From: Antrihabitans spumae
GTDB lineage: Bacteria; Actinomycetota; Actinomycetes; Mycobacteriales; Mycobacteriaceae
Assembly: GCF_043944905.1 (NCBI RefSeq)
Contig: NZ_JBIMSN010000060.1
Coordinates: forward strand, 115,483-179,482
Reading direction: 5' to 3'
DNA length: 64,000 bases
Part shown: positions 25,817 to 33,364 of the stretch, piece after piece
How the letters are laid out: every line of letters starts with the position of its first letter
Numbering within the stretch: the stretch's first letter is position 1
Program-made: the position numbers and the translations under genes
The notes under the pieces: model-generated
The model's input: only the letters and a program-made list of their open reading frames with translations
Databases searched by the model: none
Told to the model about the DNA's origin: nothing

Positions 25817-27805
25817 GTGTCGAAGCTCACGACCGCTACAAAGCGGCTGCTGCTCGGTAGACCCTTCCGTAGCGACAAACTGGGCCACACGTTGCTACCG
25901 AAGCGAATCGCGCTGCCTGTTTTCGCCTCCGACGCGATGTCGTCGGTCGCCTACGCGCCGGAAGAAATCTTTCTGGTGCTCTCGACTGCGGGGCTGTCGG
26001 CCTACGTCTACACGCCGTGGGTCGGTCTCGCCGTCGCCGCTGTGATGATCGTGGTCGTTGCGAGCTACCGGCAGAACGTGCACGCCTATCCCTCCGGCGG
26101 TGGCGACTACGAGGTCGCGACGACCAACCTCGGACCGACGGCGGGGCTGACGGTCGGCAGTGCGTTGCTCGTCGACTACGTCCTCACCGTTGCGGTGTCG
26201 ATGTCGGCGGCGGCGTCGAATATCGGGTCGGCGGTTCCGTTCGTCGCGCAACACAAAGTGCTGTTCGCTGTCGCTGCGATCGTCCTGCTCACCGCGATCA
26301 ACCTCCGCGGCATCCGCGAGTCGGGAACGGCGTTCGCGATCCCGACCTATGCCTTCATCGTCGGCATGTTCTTCATGCTCGGGTGGGGTCTGTTCCGGAT
26401 CTACGTGCTGGACGAAGATATTCGCGCCGAGTCCGCCGGGTTCGAACTGACCGGAGAGCATGAGCACCTGACCGGGATCGCGTTCGCCTTCCTCGTCGCG
26501 CGGGCGTTCTCGTCGGGCTGTGCCGCGCTGACAGGTGTCGAGGCGATCAGCAACGGCGTCCCGGCCTTCCGTAAACCGAAGTCTCGCAACGCCGCAACGA
26601 CGCTGCTTCTGCTCGGCGGCATCGCGATCATCCTGCTGATGGGCATCATCATCCTGGCGCAGAAGATCGGCGTGATCTACGCGCACAATCCCGATACGCA
26701 GCTGACCAACGCACCGGACGGGTATCACCAGAAGACGTTGATCGCGCAGATCGCCGAAGCCGTCTTCAGCGATTTCCGCATCGGGTTCTTCTTCATCGCC
26801 GCTGTCACCGCGCTGATCCTGGTCCTGGCCGCCAACACGGCGTTCAACGGTTTTCCCGTCCTCGGTTCGGTCCTCGCTCAGGATCGCTTTCTGCCGAGGC
26901 AGCTGCACACCCGCGGTGACCGTCTGGCCTTCAGCAACGGCATCCTCTTCCTGTCCGGTGCCGCGATCGCCTTCGTCGTTCTGTTCGGTGCCGAGGTCAC
27001 CAAGCTGATCCAGCTCTACATCGTCGGCGTGTTCGTCTCGTTCGTGTTGAGTCAAACCGGCATGATCCGGCACTGGACGCGGCATCTACGCACCGAGACC
27101 GAGCCGGAACAGCGCGCCAAGATGCAACGTTCGCGGGTGATCAACGCAATCGGCCTGACGATGACGGCAACCGTCCTCGTCATCGTGCTCATCACCAAGT
27201 TCGCGGCCGGTGCGTGGATTGCCATCGTCACGATGGGCGCGATCTTCGGGCTGATGCGGTTGATTCGCAAGCACTACGACACCGTCGCGCGTGAACTCGC
27301 CGAAACCGAATGGGACGGCGTACTACCGAGCCGGACCCACTCGATCGTGCTGGTGTCGAAGATGCACATGCCGACCAAACGTGCGATCGCCTACGCACGT
27401 GCGACGCGACCGGACACCCTCGAAGCGATCACGGTCAACGTCGACGAACCGGATACCCGAGCACTGGTCCGCGCATGGGAGAAGAGCGACATCGCGGTGC
27501 CGCTGAAGGTGATCGAGTCGCCCTACCGCGAAATCACGAAGCCTGTCCTCGACTACGTCAAGCGGCTCCGGAAGGATTCGCCGCGCGACGTCGTGACGGT
27601 GTTCATCCCCGAATACGTCGTCGGTCATTGGTGGGAGCAGGTGCTGCACAACCAGAGTGCGCTGCGGCTCAAGGGCCGGCTGCTGTTCGAGCCGGGCGTC
27701 ATGGTCACCAGCGTGCCCTGGCAGCTCGCGTCCTCGGAGCGGGCGAAGCTGGAGGGCTGGGAAGACGCCCCCGGTGCCATCCGCCGCGGCTATCAGGACA
27801 AGTGA
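25817..27805 (+). CDS. APC-superfamily permease, KimA-like potassium transporter (Rv2690c family)
   Basis: A 662-residue membrane protein. Twelve or so helices fill residues 25-490, starting with ALPVFASDAMSSVAYAPEEIFLVL and SGGGDYEVATTNLG, both typical of KimA/YdaO-type high-affinity K+:H+ symporters. The last 150 residues form a soluble USP-like cytosolic domain (HSIVLVSKMHMPTKRAIAYARATRP, then TVFIPEYVVGHWWEQVLHNQSALRLK). GTG 25817 agrees with the start of the family's charged N-terminus (KLTTATKRLLLGRPFRSDKLGHT). Its position beside the TrkA-like genes supports potassium as substrate. Confidence 0.88.
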   Translation: MSKLTTATKRLLLGRPFRSDKLGHTLLPKRIALPVFASDAMSSVAYAPEEIFLVLSTAGLSAYVYTPWVGLAVAAVMIVVVASYRQNVHAYPSGGGDYEVATTNLGPTAGLTVGSALLVDYVLTVAVSMSAAASNIGSAVPFVAQHKVLFAVAAIVLLTAINLRGIRESGTAFAIPTYAFIVGMFFMLGWGLFRIYVLDEDIRAESAGFELTGEHEHLTGIAFAFLVARAFSSGCAALTGVEAISNGVPAFRKPKSRNAATTLLLLGGIAIILLMGIIILAQKIGVIYAHNPDTQLTNAPDGYHQKTLIAQIAEAVFSDFRIGFFFIAAVTALILVLAANTAFNGFPVLGSVLAQDRFLPRQLHTRGDRLAFSNGILFLSGAAIAFVVLFGAEVTKLIQLYIVGVFVSFVLSQTGMIRHWTRHLRTETEPEQRAKMQRSRVINAIGLTMTATVLVIVLITKFAAGAWIAIVTMGAIFGLMRLIRKHYDTVARELAETEWDGVLPSRTHSIVLVSKMHMPTKRAIAYARATRPDTLEAITVNVDEPDTRALVRAWEKSDIAVPLKVIESPYREITKPVLDYVKRLRKDSPRDVVTVFIPEYVVGHWWEQVLHNQSALRLKGRLLFEPGVMVTSVPWQLASSERAKLEGWEDAPGAIRRGYQDK

Positions 27806-27811
27806 CCCCCC

Positions 27812-29080
27812 TTGAGTGAATCCTGGCGGGGCCGTCGCCTCGAGCTGCGTCTCGGCAATCCTGGGCACGGCGGCTTCTGCGTGGCACGCCACGACGGTCG
27901 GGTGGTCTTCGTCCGGCACGGTTTGCCTGGCGAACTGGTGCTCGCCGAGGTGAACGAGGACCGCGGCGGATCGTTCTGCCGTGCCGACGTTGTCGACGTC
28001 GTCGAAGCATCCGAGGACCGCGTGCCCGCGCTGTGTCCGGTGTCCGGTCCGGGTGGGGCAGGCTGCTGCGACTACTCCCACGCGACGTTGGCGGCACAGC
28101 GAGGCATGAAAGCCTCGATCGTGGCCGAGCAGTTGCGCCGAATTGCAGGCATCGAGCGCGACGTCGAGGTCGGCGTGCTTGCTGGAACCGGCGACGGCGG
28201 AGGATGGCGAACCCGGGTCCGCCTCGCTGTCGACGAGCACGGTCAGGCAGGGGTCCACGGCTACCGCAGCGGCTCCGTGCTTGCCGATCTACGCTGCCCG
28301 CAGCCGGTTTCGGGTGCGATGGACGGCGTGGCCGAGCGCAGTTGGCGGCCGGGTGCCGAACTCGCTGTCGCGGTCGACAGCGACGGAGTTCGCCACGTCG
28401 TCGAGTTGTCGCCCGCCCGGGTGTCGGGGACGGGTCGGCGCAGTCCGGGGCGTCGCGGTGCGATGGCGCGTCGCGCGGCCACGAATACGCCGCGAGCCCA
28501 GCGCGTCGCGATGGGTACGGGTCGAGTGGTCGAGCGCGTCGGTGGCCGGGCGTGGGAGTTGGACGCTGTCGGCTTCTGGCAAGCGCATCGTGGTGCGGCC
28601 GAGGCGTATTCGTCGGTCGTCGCCGAATGGTCCGACGCGTCCGCAGGCGCCCTCGCATGGGATCTCTACAGCGGCGCAGGAGTTTTCGCCGCTCGGCTCG
28701 CCGATCAGGTGGGGGAGTCGGGAACCGTTGTGGCCGTTGAGTCTTCGCGTGAGGCGGTCCGCGACGGCAAGGCGGCGTTGGCCGATCTGGCGGTTGTGCA
28801 GTTCCACGCGGCGCGGGTCGAGAATGTATTGGCCGACGTTGCCGGAGCGCCGGAGGTCGTCGTCCTTGATCCGCCGCGGTCCGGAGCGGGGCGGGAGATC
28901 GTTACCGCTGTGGCACAACAGAATCCGCAGCGAGTTGTCCACATCGGGTGCGATCCTGCCGCCTTCGCCCGCGATGTGTCGCTCTACCAGGAGCAGGGCT
29001 ACAGGCTGACCGATCTGCGTGCCTACGATGCCTTTCCGCTGACCCACCATGTTGAGGTCGTCGGACTGCTGACGCGCTAG
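27812..29080 (+). CDS. TRAM-domain RNA (uracil-5-)-methyltransferase (Rv2689c family)
   Basis: A 422-residue enzyme of the RlmD/TrmA type. Residues 1-65 form a TRAM RNA-binding domain. A Cys-rich segment follows (ALCPVSGPGGAGCCDYSH), partly like the iron-sulfur site of RlmD. The SAM fold is WDLYSGAGVFAARLAD, VVVLDPPRSGAGREIV and HIGCDPAAFARDVSLY, in which the Cys is the nucleophile that attacks uracil C6. TTG 27812 starts 6 bases after the permease stop, so the two are co-transcribed. The target is rRNA or tRNA uridine; which one cannot be told. Confidence 0.88.
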   Translation: MSESWRGRRLELRLGNPGHGGFCVARHDGRVVFVRHGLPGELVLAEVNEDRGGSFCRADVVDVVEASEDRVPALCPVSGPGGAGCCDYSHATLAAQRGMKASIVAEQLRRIAGIERDVEVGVLAGTGDGGGWRTRVRLAVDEHGQAGVHGYRSGSVLADLRCPQPVSGAMDGVAERSWRPGAELAVAVDSDGVRHVVELSPARVSGTGRRSPGRRGAMARRAATNTPRAQRVAMGTGRVVERVGGRAWELDAVGFWQAHRGAAEAYSSVVAEWSDASAGALAWDLYSGAGVFAARLADQVGESGTVVAVESSREAVRDGKAALADLAVVQFHAARVENVLADVAGAPEVVVLDPPRSGAGREIVTAVAQQNPQRVVHIGCDPAAFARDVSLYQEQGYRLTDLRAYDAFPLTHHVEVVGLLTR

Positions 29081-29841
29081 GCCACCGCGCGTGCGCTGGT
29101 GCGGGGGGAGTGCTGCAGGCCCAGGCACAAGCGTCGCTGGTCGTCGATCGAGCCGAGATCGGACTTGGTGACCAGCCGGGACGAGATGGCGAACTCGACC
29201 AGCCGCGCGCGTCGGTTGGACGCCAATCTGCCTGGGCCGCCGCGCAATCCGCTGACGCCGATGCGGTCGAACTTGTCGCAGACGTTGTCGAGTTTGCGGT
29301 TGAACTTGGTGAGTGGCCAGCCGAGCCGCTCGGCCGCGCGCGCCGAGCTCGGTATCGCGCTCGCGTCGACACCGTCGCGCAGCAACAGCGGTTCGGCGAG
29401 CGCGACGATCAACGCCAGCTGTGCCGCGGTGAGTGCCGGTGCGCCGATGGTGGTTTCACCGGATCGGTGTGGTGGTGGTGTCGGGTTCGTGACAGCGCTC
29501 GACGTTTCGATCGCGAATTCGTAGGTCGTCGGTCCCGCCGCGACGACCACCGTCGTCATGCCGTACACCAGTGGAATTCGAGTTCCCGGCACAAGAAGCG
29601 CGGCGAATCCCGTGGTTGCTTCGGACACTTTCGCGGGGATCCGGCTGCCGACGTTGGCGAGCCACCACATCCCGGTCTCGTAGTGGATAGACAGGCAGCG
29701 TCGGTGGAGGTAGCGGTTGTCGTCGATCGAGAGGTCGGCGTCGCGACCGACGTAGAAGACAGCGTCGACGTCGAGTGCGTAGCGCTCACCGCAGTACTCG
29801 ACGTCGGCACGTGCGAAGTCGCCGACACCGTCAGTTTCCAT
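29077..29841 (-). CDS. FHA-domain protein with C-terminal helix-turn-helix-like region
   Basis: A 254-residue protein. Residues 10-100 match an FHA phosphothreonine-binding domain: YVGRDADLSIDDNRYLHRR (Gly-Arg, Ser and His positions), then WWLANVGS. Residues 135-225 form a helical winged-helix-like domain (APALTAAQLALIVALAEPLLL, ERLGWPLTKFNRKLDNVCDKFDRIGVSG). This suggests a Ser/Thr-kinase-responsive regulator, but no kinase gene is close. ATG 29841 was chosen; a start at 29901 would add 20 unlikely residues. It overlaps the end of the methyltransferase gene by 4 bases. Confidence 0.72.
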   Translation of the reverse strand: METDGVGDFARADVEYCGERYALDVDAVFYVGRDADLSIDDNRYLHRRCLSIHYETGMWWLANVGSRIPAKVSEATTGFAALLVPGTRIPLVYGMTTVVVAAGPTTYEFAIETSSAVTNPTPPPHRSGETTIGAPALTAAQLALIVALAEPLLLRDGVDASAIPSSARAAERLGWPLTKFNRKLDNVCDKFDRIGVSGLRGGPGRLASNRRARLVEFAISSRLVTKSDLGSIDDQRRLCLGLQHSPRTSARAVA

Positions 29842-29913
29842 AGCCTCATGGTCGTCGCTGTCGCGTTCGCGAAACAGACACCCAAGGAGTGGAAGGCCCA
29901 CACCCTGTAGGCC

Positions 29914-29977
29914 GCTCCGCGGCTCGTGAGTCTTTTCGGCGGTTCCGCCCTCCGAAAGTGCGCACGAGCGGCGGAGC
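29914..29977. repeat. Intergenic palindrome, copy 2 of 3
   Basis: Left arm 29914-29939 (ending CTCGTGAGTCTTTTCGG) and right arm 29952-29977 (starting CCGAAAGTGCGCACGAG) pair over 26 positions with a few mismatches, around a 12-base spacer. It lies between the start of the FHA gene and the stop of the TetR gene. Confidence 0.75.
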
Positions 29978-29982
29978 CGCCT

Positions 29983-30615
29983 TCAGCGCACCCGGCAGGC
30001 CGCTTCGATGGCGACGACGAAAAGCAGCGCGATCTCGTCGATGAATTCGTCGCGGGGGAGGTCGATCGAGCCGGCGAGCCATTGGGCGGCGGTGTCGGTC
30101 AACCCACCGACGATGATCGACGTGGCAATCTTCACCCGTGTGTGGCCACGATCGTCGAGCGCTCCGAGGAGCGAAAAGGCTTGATCGGCGGCATATTCAG
30201 CGAATCTGCGTACGGACTCGGCTTTGTGTTTCGCCGCTGACTCCGTGGCGACCGACTCGGCGAAGACGCGCGCTTTGCGTGGGTCGGTCGCGAAGAAGTC
30301 GACGAACACCTCCATCGCTGCGCGTGCGCGTAGGTGCAGGTCGGGCGGTTGACCTTCCGCTGCGACCCGCGCCCGACCGAAGTACTGCTCGAAGACCTCG
30401 TCGAACAGTGCGTTGACGAGATCGTCGCGATTGTCGAACTGTTCGTAGAAGTAGCGCTGGGTCAGGCCTGCCCGTTCGCACACCGCGGTCATCGTCAGTT
30501 TGGCGAGCCCGCCGTCGCCCACGACGTCGAAGGCGGCCTCGATGAGGTCCGCGCGCCGCTGGGCGACACGATCCTGCGCGCTGACGCCCCGGAACGGTCG
30601 TACGACGGTGGCCAT
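29983..30615 (-). CDS. TetR-family repressor of the P450 gene
   Basis: A 210-residue regulator. The N-terminal DNA-binding domain reads RRADLIEAAFDVVGDGGLAKLTMTAVCERAGLTQRYFYEQFDNRDDLVNALF; the rest is a helical ligand domain. ATG 30615 is chosen because the longer frame starts inside the operator. It is divergent from the CYP136-like gene, with two inverted repeats in the 95 bases between them, the arrangement of a local autorepressor. A divergent TetR/CYP136 pair also exists in M. tuberculosis (Rv3058c/Rv3059). Confidence 0.88.
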   Translation of the reverse strand: MATVVRPFRGVSAQDRVAQRRADLIEAAFDVVGDGGLAKLTMTAVCERAGLTQRYFYEQFDNRDDLVNALFDEVFEQYFGRARVAAEGQPPDLHLRARAAMEVFVDFFATDPRKARVFAESVATESAAKHKAESVRRFAEYAADQAFSLLGALDDRGHTRVKIATSIIVGGLTDTAAQWLAGSIDLPRDEFIDEIALLFVVAIEAACRVR

Positions 30616-30624
30616 GAACAACAT

Positions 30625-30646
30625 CTTGACATATCGCCGTGTCAAG
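30625..30646. promoter_or_regulatory. Palindromic operator 1 between tetR and P450
   Basis: CTTGACA (30625-30631) and TGTCAAG (30640-30646) are exact inverse copies with an 8-base spacer. Each arm contains TTGACA, a consensus -35, one on each strand, so a bound repressor would cover both divergent promoters. Confidence 0.65.
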
Positions 30647-30663
30647 TTCACGATCGTAACCAA

Positions 30664-30685
30664 GTTGACACGACTCAGTGTCAAC
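30664..30685. promoter_or_regulatory. Palindromic operator 2 between tetR and P450
   Basis: GTTGACAC (30664-30671) and GTGTCAAC (30678-30685) are exact inverse copies with a 6-base spacer, sharing the TTGACA/TGTCAA half-sites of operator 1. The centres of the two sites are about 39 bp apart. Confidence 0.7.
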
Positions 30686-30710
30686 TAACGCGAACGCCGA
30701 GGTGAAGTCA

Positions 30711-32075
30711 ATGGTGACCCCCTTTCTGACGTCAGGTCCTGCCCACGCCCCGACAGATTCAGGACTGCAATCGATATCGGGCAACAGCGGGCTCCCGCTG
30801 ATCGGCGAATCGCTGGACATCTTTCACAGACCGCTCGAATGGGCGAACAGGCGCTACGAGCGTTATGGCCCGGTGTCGTGGACCAATGCCCTCGGCCGGG
30901 AGATGGTTGTGCTGCTCGGGCCGGACGCGTGGGATGTTCCGATGGCAAATCGGAACAAGCAATTCGCCAGTGGACCTGCGTGGGACTACCTGATCGGTCC
31001 GTTCTTCCCGCGCGGCCTGATGTTGCTCGACGCCGACGAGCACCTGTTCCACAAGCGGATCATGATCCAGGCGTTCACGAAGACCCGCCTCGCCGGCTAT
31101 CTGGACGCGATGAACCCGACGATCGAACAGGGTGTGTCCAGCTGGATCGAATCCGACGCGTTCCAGTGCTACCCGGCGATCAAACAGGTCACCCTCGACA
31201 TCGCGACACGAACCTTCATGGGTGCCGCCCTCGGTCCGCAGGCCGACCGCATCAATCGCGCCTTCATCGACTGCGTCCGAGCGGGTACGGCATACGTGCG
31301 TTTTCCGGTGCCTGGCCTGCGGTGGTCTCGGGGCCTCCGGGCGAGGAAAGTGCTCGAAGAGATGCTGCGAGCGCAACTGCCCGCAAAGCGGCGTGGTTCG
31401 GGCGACGACCTGTTCACGGCGCTGTGTCACGCGGAAAGCGAAGACGGGCACAGCTTTACCGACGACGACGTCATCAATCACATGATCTTCCTGCTGATGG
31501 CCGCGCACGACACCACGACGATCACCATGACCGCGATGATGGACTATCTCGCCAGAAGCCCTGAATGGCAGGCGCGTTGCCGTGCGGAGAGCGTGGCGCT
31601 CGGATCGTCGTCGGTCGATTTCGCGAGTCAGGAACAACTGACGTCGCTCGATCTGGTGATGAAGGAGTCGCTGCGAATGTTGACGCCGCTGCCGCAGATG
31701 CCGCGCGCCGCGCTCGCCGACACCGAGGTTCTCGGACACTTCATCCCAGCCGGAACGCAGGTGATGGTCAACCCTCAGTTCATCCACTACATGCCCGAAT
31801 ATTGGCCGGACCCATACCGTTTCGATCCAGGTCGCTTCTCGCCCGAGCGACGCGAAGACAAGATCCACAAACATGCGTGGGTGCCGTTCGGGGCAGGCGT
31901 GCACAAGTGCATCGGCCAGTACTTCGGCGGCATGCAGGTGAAAGCCGTTATGCATCAGGTTCTTCGACAGTTCGAATGGTCGTCGGAACCCGGTTACAAA
32001 ACTCCGTGGGACAGAACGTCGCTGCCGAGTCCGAAGGACGGCTTGCGGGTGAAGCTCACACGGCTGGCCAGCTGA
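30711..32075 (+). CDS. Cytochrome P450, CYP136-like
   Basis: A 454-residue haem monooxygenase. The I-helix oxygen-activating motif is LLMAAHDTTTIT, the K-helix ExxR is KESLRML, and the haem-binding loop is PFGAGVHKCIGQYF with the axial Cys. The segments LIGPFFPRGLMLLDADEHLFHKRIM and GYLDAM resemble M. tuberculosis CYP136. The start is ATG 30711 with GAGGTGA upstream; GTG 30678 lies inside operator 2 and is less likely. Substrate unknown, perhaps a sterol or terpenoid. Controlled by the divergent TetR. The PhaC-like gene follows after 96 bases. Confidence 0.92.
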   Translation: MVTPFLTSGPAHAPTDSGLQSISGNSGLPLIGESLDIFHRPLEWANRRYERYGPVSWTNALGREMVVLLGPDAWDVPMANRNKQFASGPAWDYLIGPFFPRGLMLLDADEHLFHKRIMIQAFTKTRLAGYLDAMNPTIEQGVSSWIESDAFQCYPAIKQVTLDIATRTFMGAALGPQADRINRAFIDCVRAGTAYVRFPVPGLRWSRGLRARKVLEEMLRAQLPAKRRGSGDDLFTALCHAESEDGHSFTDDDVINHMIFLLMAAHDTTTITMTAMMDYLARSPEWQARCRAESVALGSSSVDFASQEQLTSLDLVMKESLRMLTPLPQMPRAALADTEVLGHFIPAGTQVMVNPQFIHYMPEYWPDPYRFDPGRFSPERREDKIHKHAWVPFGAGVHKCIGQYFGGMQVKAVMHQVLRQFEWSSEPGYKTPWDRTSLPSPKDGLRVKLTRLAS

Positions 32076-32171
32076 CGCCAGAGTTGAATTTGTCACAGTA
32101 GCCGATACTCGCGGTACTGGGTATGCGAGAATTCTGCAGCCCGGAACGACCGAGATGCGAGGAGCGGTTCT

Positions 32172-33209
32172 GTGAGTGCGGTAGCCACGTTGGACAAGGC
32201 GGCACGCAATGCGTGGTCGTTGTTCGTCGGCGACGGCGTCGAGCCCTACAGCGCGACCCCGTCGACGGTGATCTGGGACGAGCCACATCGGGAACTACGT
32301 CGGTACGACACCGACGCGCCGCGAGGGTCGGCAGTGCTGCTGGTTCCGCCGCTGGCAGCGCCGGCCACGTGCTTCGACCTGCGGCCGTGCCAGAGTGTCG
32401 TGCAGCATCTGCAGAGTTCCGGCCGGACCCCCTATGTCATCGACTACGGCACGATCACCTGGGAAGACCGCACCCTCGGTTTCGAGGAGTGGATCGACGA
32501 CATCATCCCGAACGCGATCCGCAAAGTGTCCGAAGACAACGGCGGCGAGCCGGTCGACGTCGTTGCGTGGTGCCTCGGCGGGACGATGACGCTGCTGAGC
32601 GCGGCAGCTCACGACGACCTCCCCATCCGCTCGATCGTCACGGTCGCGACACCGCTCGACTACAGCAAGTTGCCCTCGGTCGCCGCGTATCGAGTGTTGA
32701 GCCGCGTCACCGGCGGTATCGAAGGCACCATGTTCAACCGTCTCTTCGGCGGCATTCCGGCGCCGGTGGTGCAAGCCAGCTTCCGAGCGACTGCACTCGA
32801 GCGTGAGATCAAACGGCCCTGGTTCATCGCACGCAATCTCCACGACACCGAGGCGATGGCTCGCATGGAATCCATCGAGCGGTTCATGGGTCAGATGCCC
32901 GGCTATCCGGGCAGGCTCTACGGGCAACTGTGGGGACGCATCATGCTCGCCAACGATCTCGCGAAGGGCCGTCTCCAACTCGGTGACAGGACAATCGAAT
33001 TTGCGAACGTCACCGTCCCCGTGCTGGCACTGGCCGGCACCACCGACGCCATCACGACGCAGGCCTCCGCGCGGCATGCGCTCGACATCTTGACGGGCGC
33101 GCCGTCGGTACAGTTCGAAGCCGTGCCCGGTAGTCACCTCGGTGTGCTTGCCGGTCCAGGCGCGAAAGACACAACCTGGCCACATATCGATCGGTTCCTC
33201 GCGGCCTAG
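32172..33209 (+). CDS. PhaC-like alpha/beta hydrolase with a cysteine nucleophile
   Basis: A 345-residue cytosolic protein related to polyhydroxyalkanoate synthases: DVVAWCLGGTMTLLSAAA puts Cys, not Ser, in the nucleophile elbow, as in PhaC; the acid is probably in LAGTTDAITT and the His in PGSHLGVLAG. It is much shorter than true PhaC (about 560), so it may be an acyltransferase or hydrolase acting on hydroxyacyl-CoA. GAGGAG sits 8 bases before GTG 32172. Probably co-expressed with the P450 upstream. Confidence 0.8.
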   Translation: MSAVATLDKAARNAWSLFVGDGVEPYSATPSTVIWDEPHRELRRYDTDAPRGSAVLLVPPLAAPATCFDLRPCQSVVQHLQSSGRTPYVIDYGTITWEDRTLGFEEWIDDIIPNAIRKVSEDNGGEPVDVVAWCLGGTMTLLSAAAHDDLPIRSIVTVATPLDYSKLPSVAAYRVLSRVTGGIEGTMFNRLFGGIPAPVVQASFRATALEREIKRPWFIARNLHDTEAMARMESIERFMGQMPGYPGRLYGQLWGRIMLANDLAKGRLQLGDRTIEFANVTVPVLALAGTTDAITTQASARHALDILTGAPSVQFEAVPGSHLGVLAGPGAKDTTWPHIDRFLAA

Positions 33210-33238
33210 AAACGAGCTCGAACAGCCGCCACACGAAT

Positions 33239-33270
33239 GTGGAAGGAGGTAACTGCATTCCTTCCACTTT
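33239..33270 (+). terminator. Probable terminator of the P450/PhaC-like unit
   Basis: GTGGAAGGA (33239-33247) and TCCTTCCAC (33259-33267) form a perfect 9-bp stem with an 11-base loop, followed by TTTC. It starts 29 bases after the stop and just upstream of the helR promoter region. Confidence 0.5.
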
Positions 33271-33275
33271 CAACT

Positions 33276-33310
33276 TATAGCGCACCCGGGGGCTTGCCGC
33301 AAGACCCCGG
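33276..33310 (+). promoter_or_regulatory. Rifamycin-associated element (RAE) and -10 of helR
   Basis: A 12-bp inverted repeat with one central base lies at 33286-33310; its core GGGGCTTGCCGCAAGACCCC matches the published RAE palindrome GGGGCTTGCnGCAAGGCCCC except for one base. A -10-like TATAGC (33276-33281) abuts it. RAEs mark rifamycin-inducible genes in actinomycetes. The helR ATG is 55 bases further on. Confidence 0.85.
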
Positions 33311-33364
33311 TCGTCCCTCAGAATTACCCGCCGTAAGCACTGTCTACGGATATGGGGGCCGCGA

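Noticed and set aside
25895..27085. 396-codon minus-strand frame opposite the KimA-like permease
   Set aside because: It contains long Asp/Arg/Glu/Gln runs, the usual reverse image of membrane-protein codons, and no initiation region.
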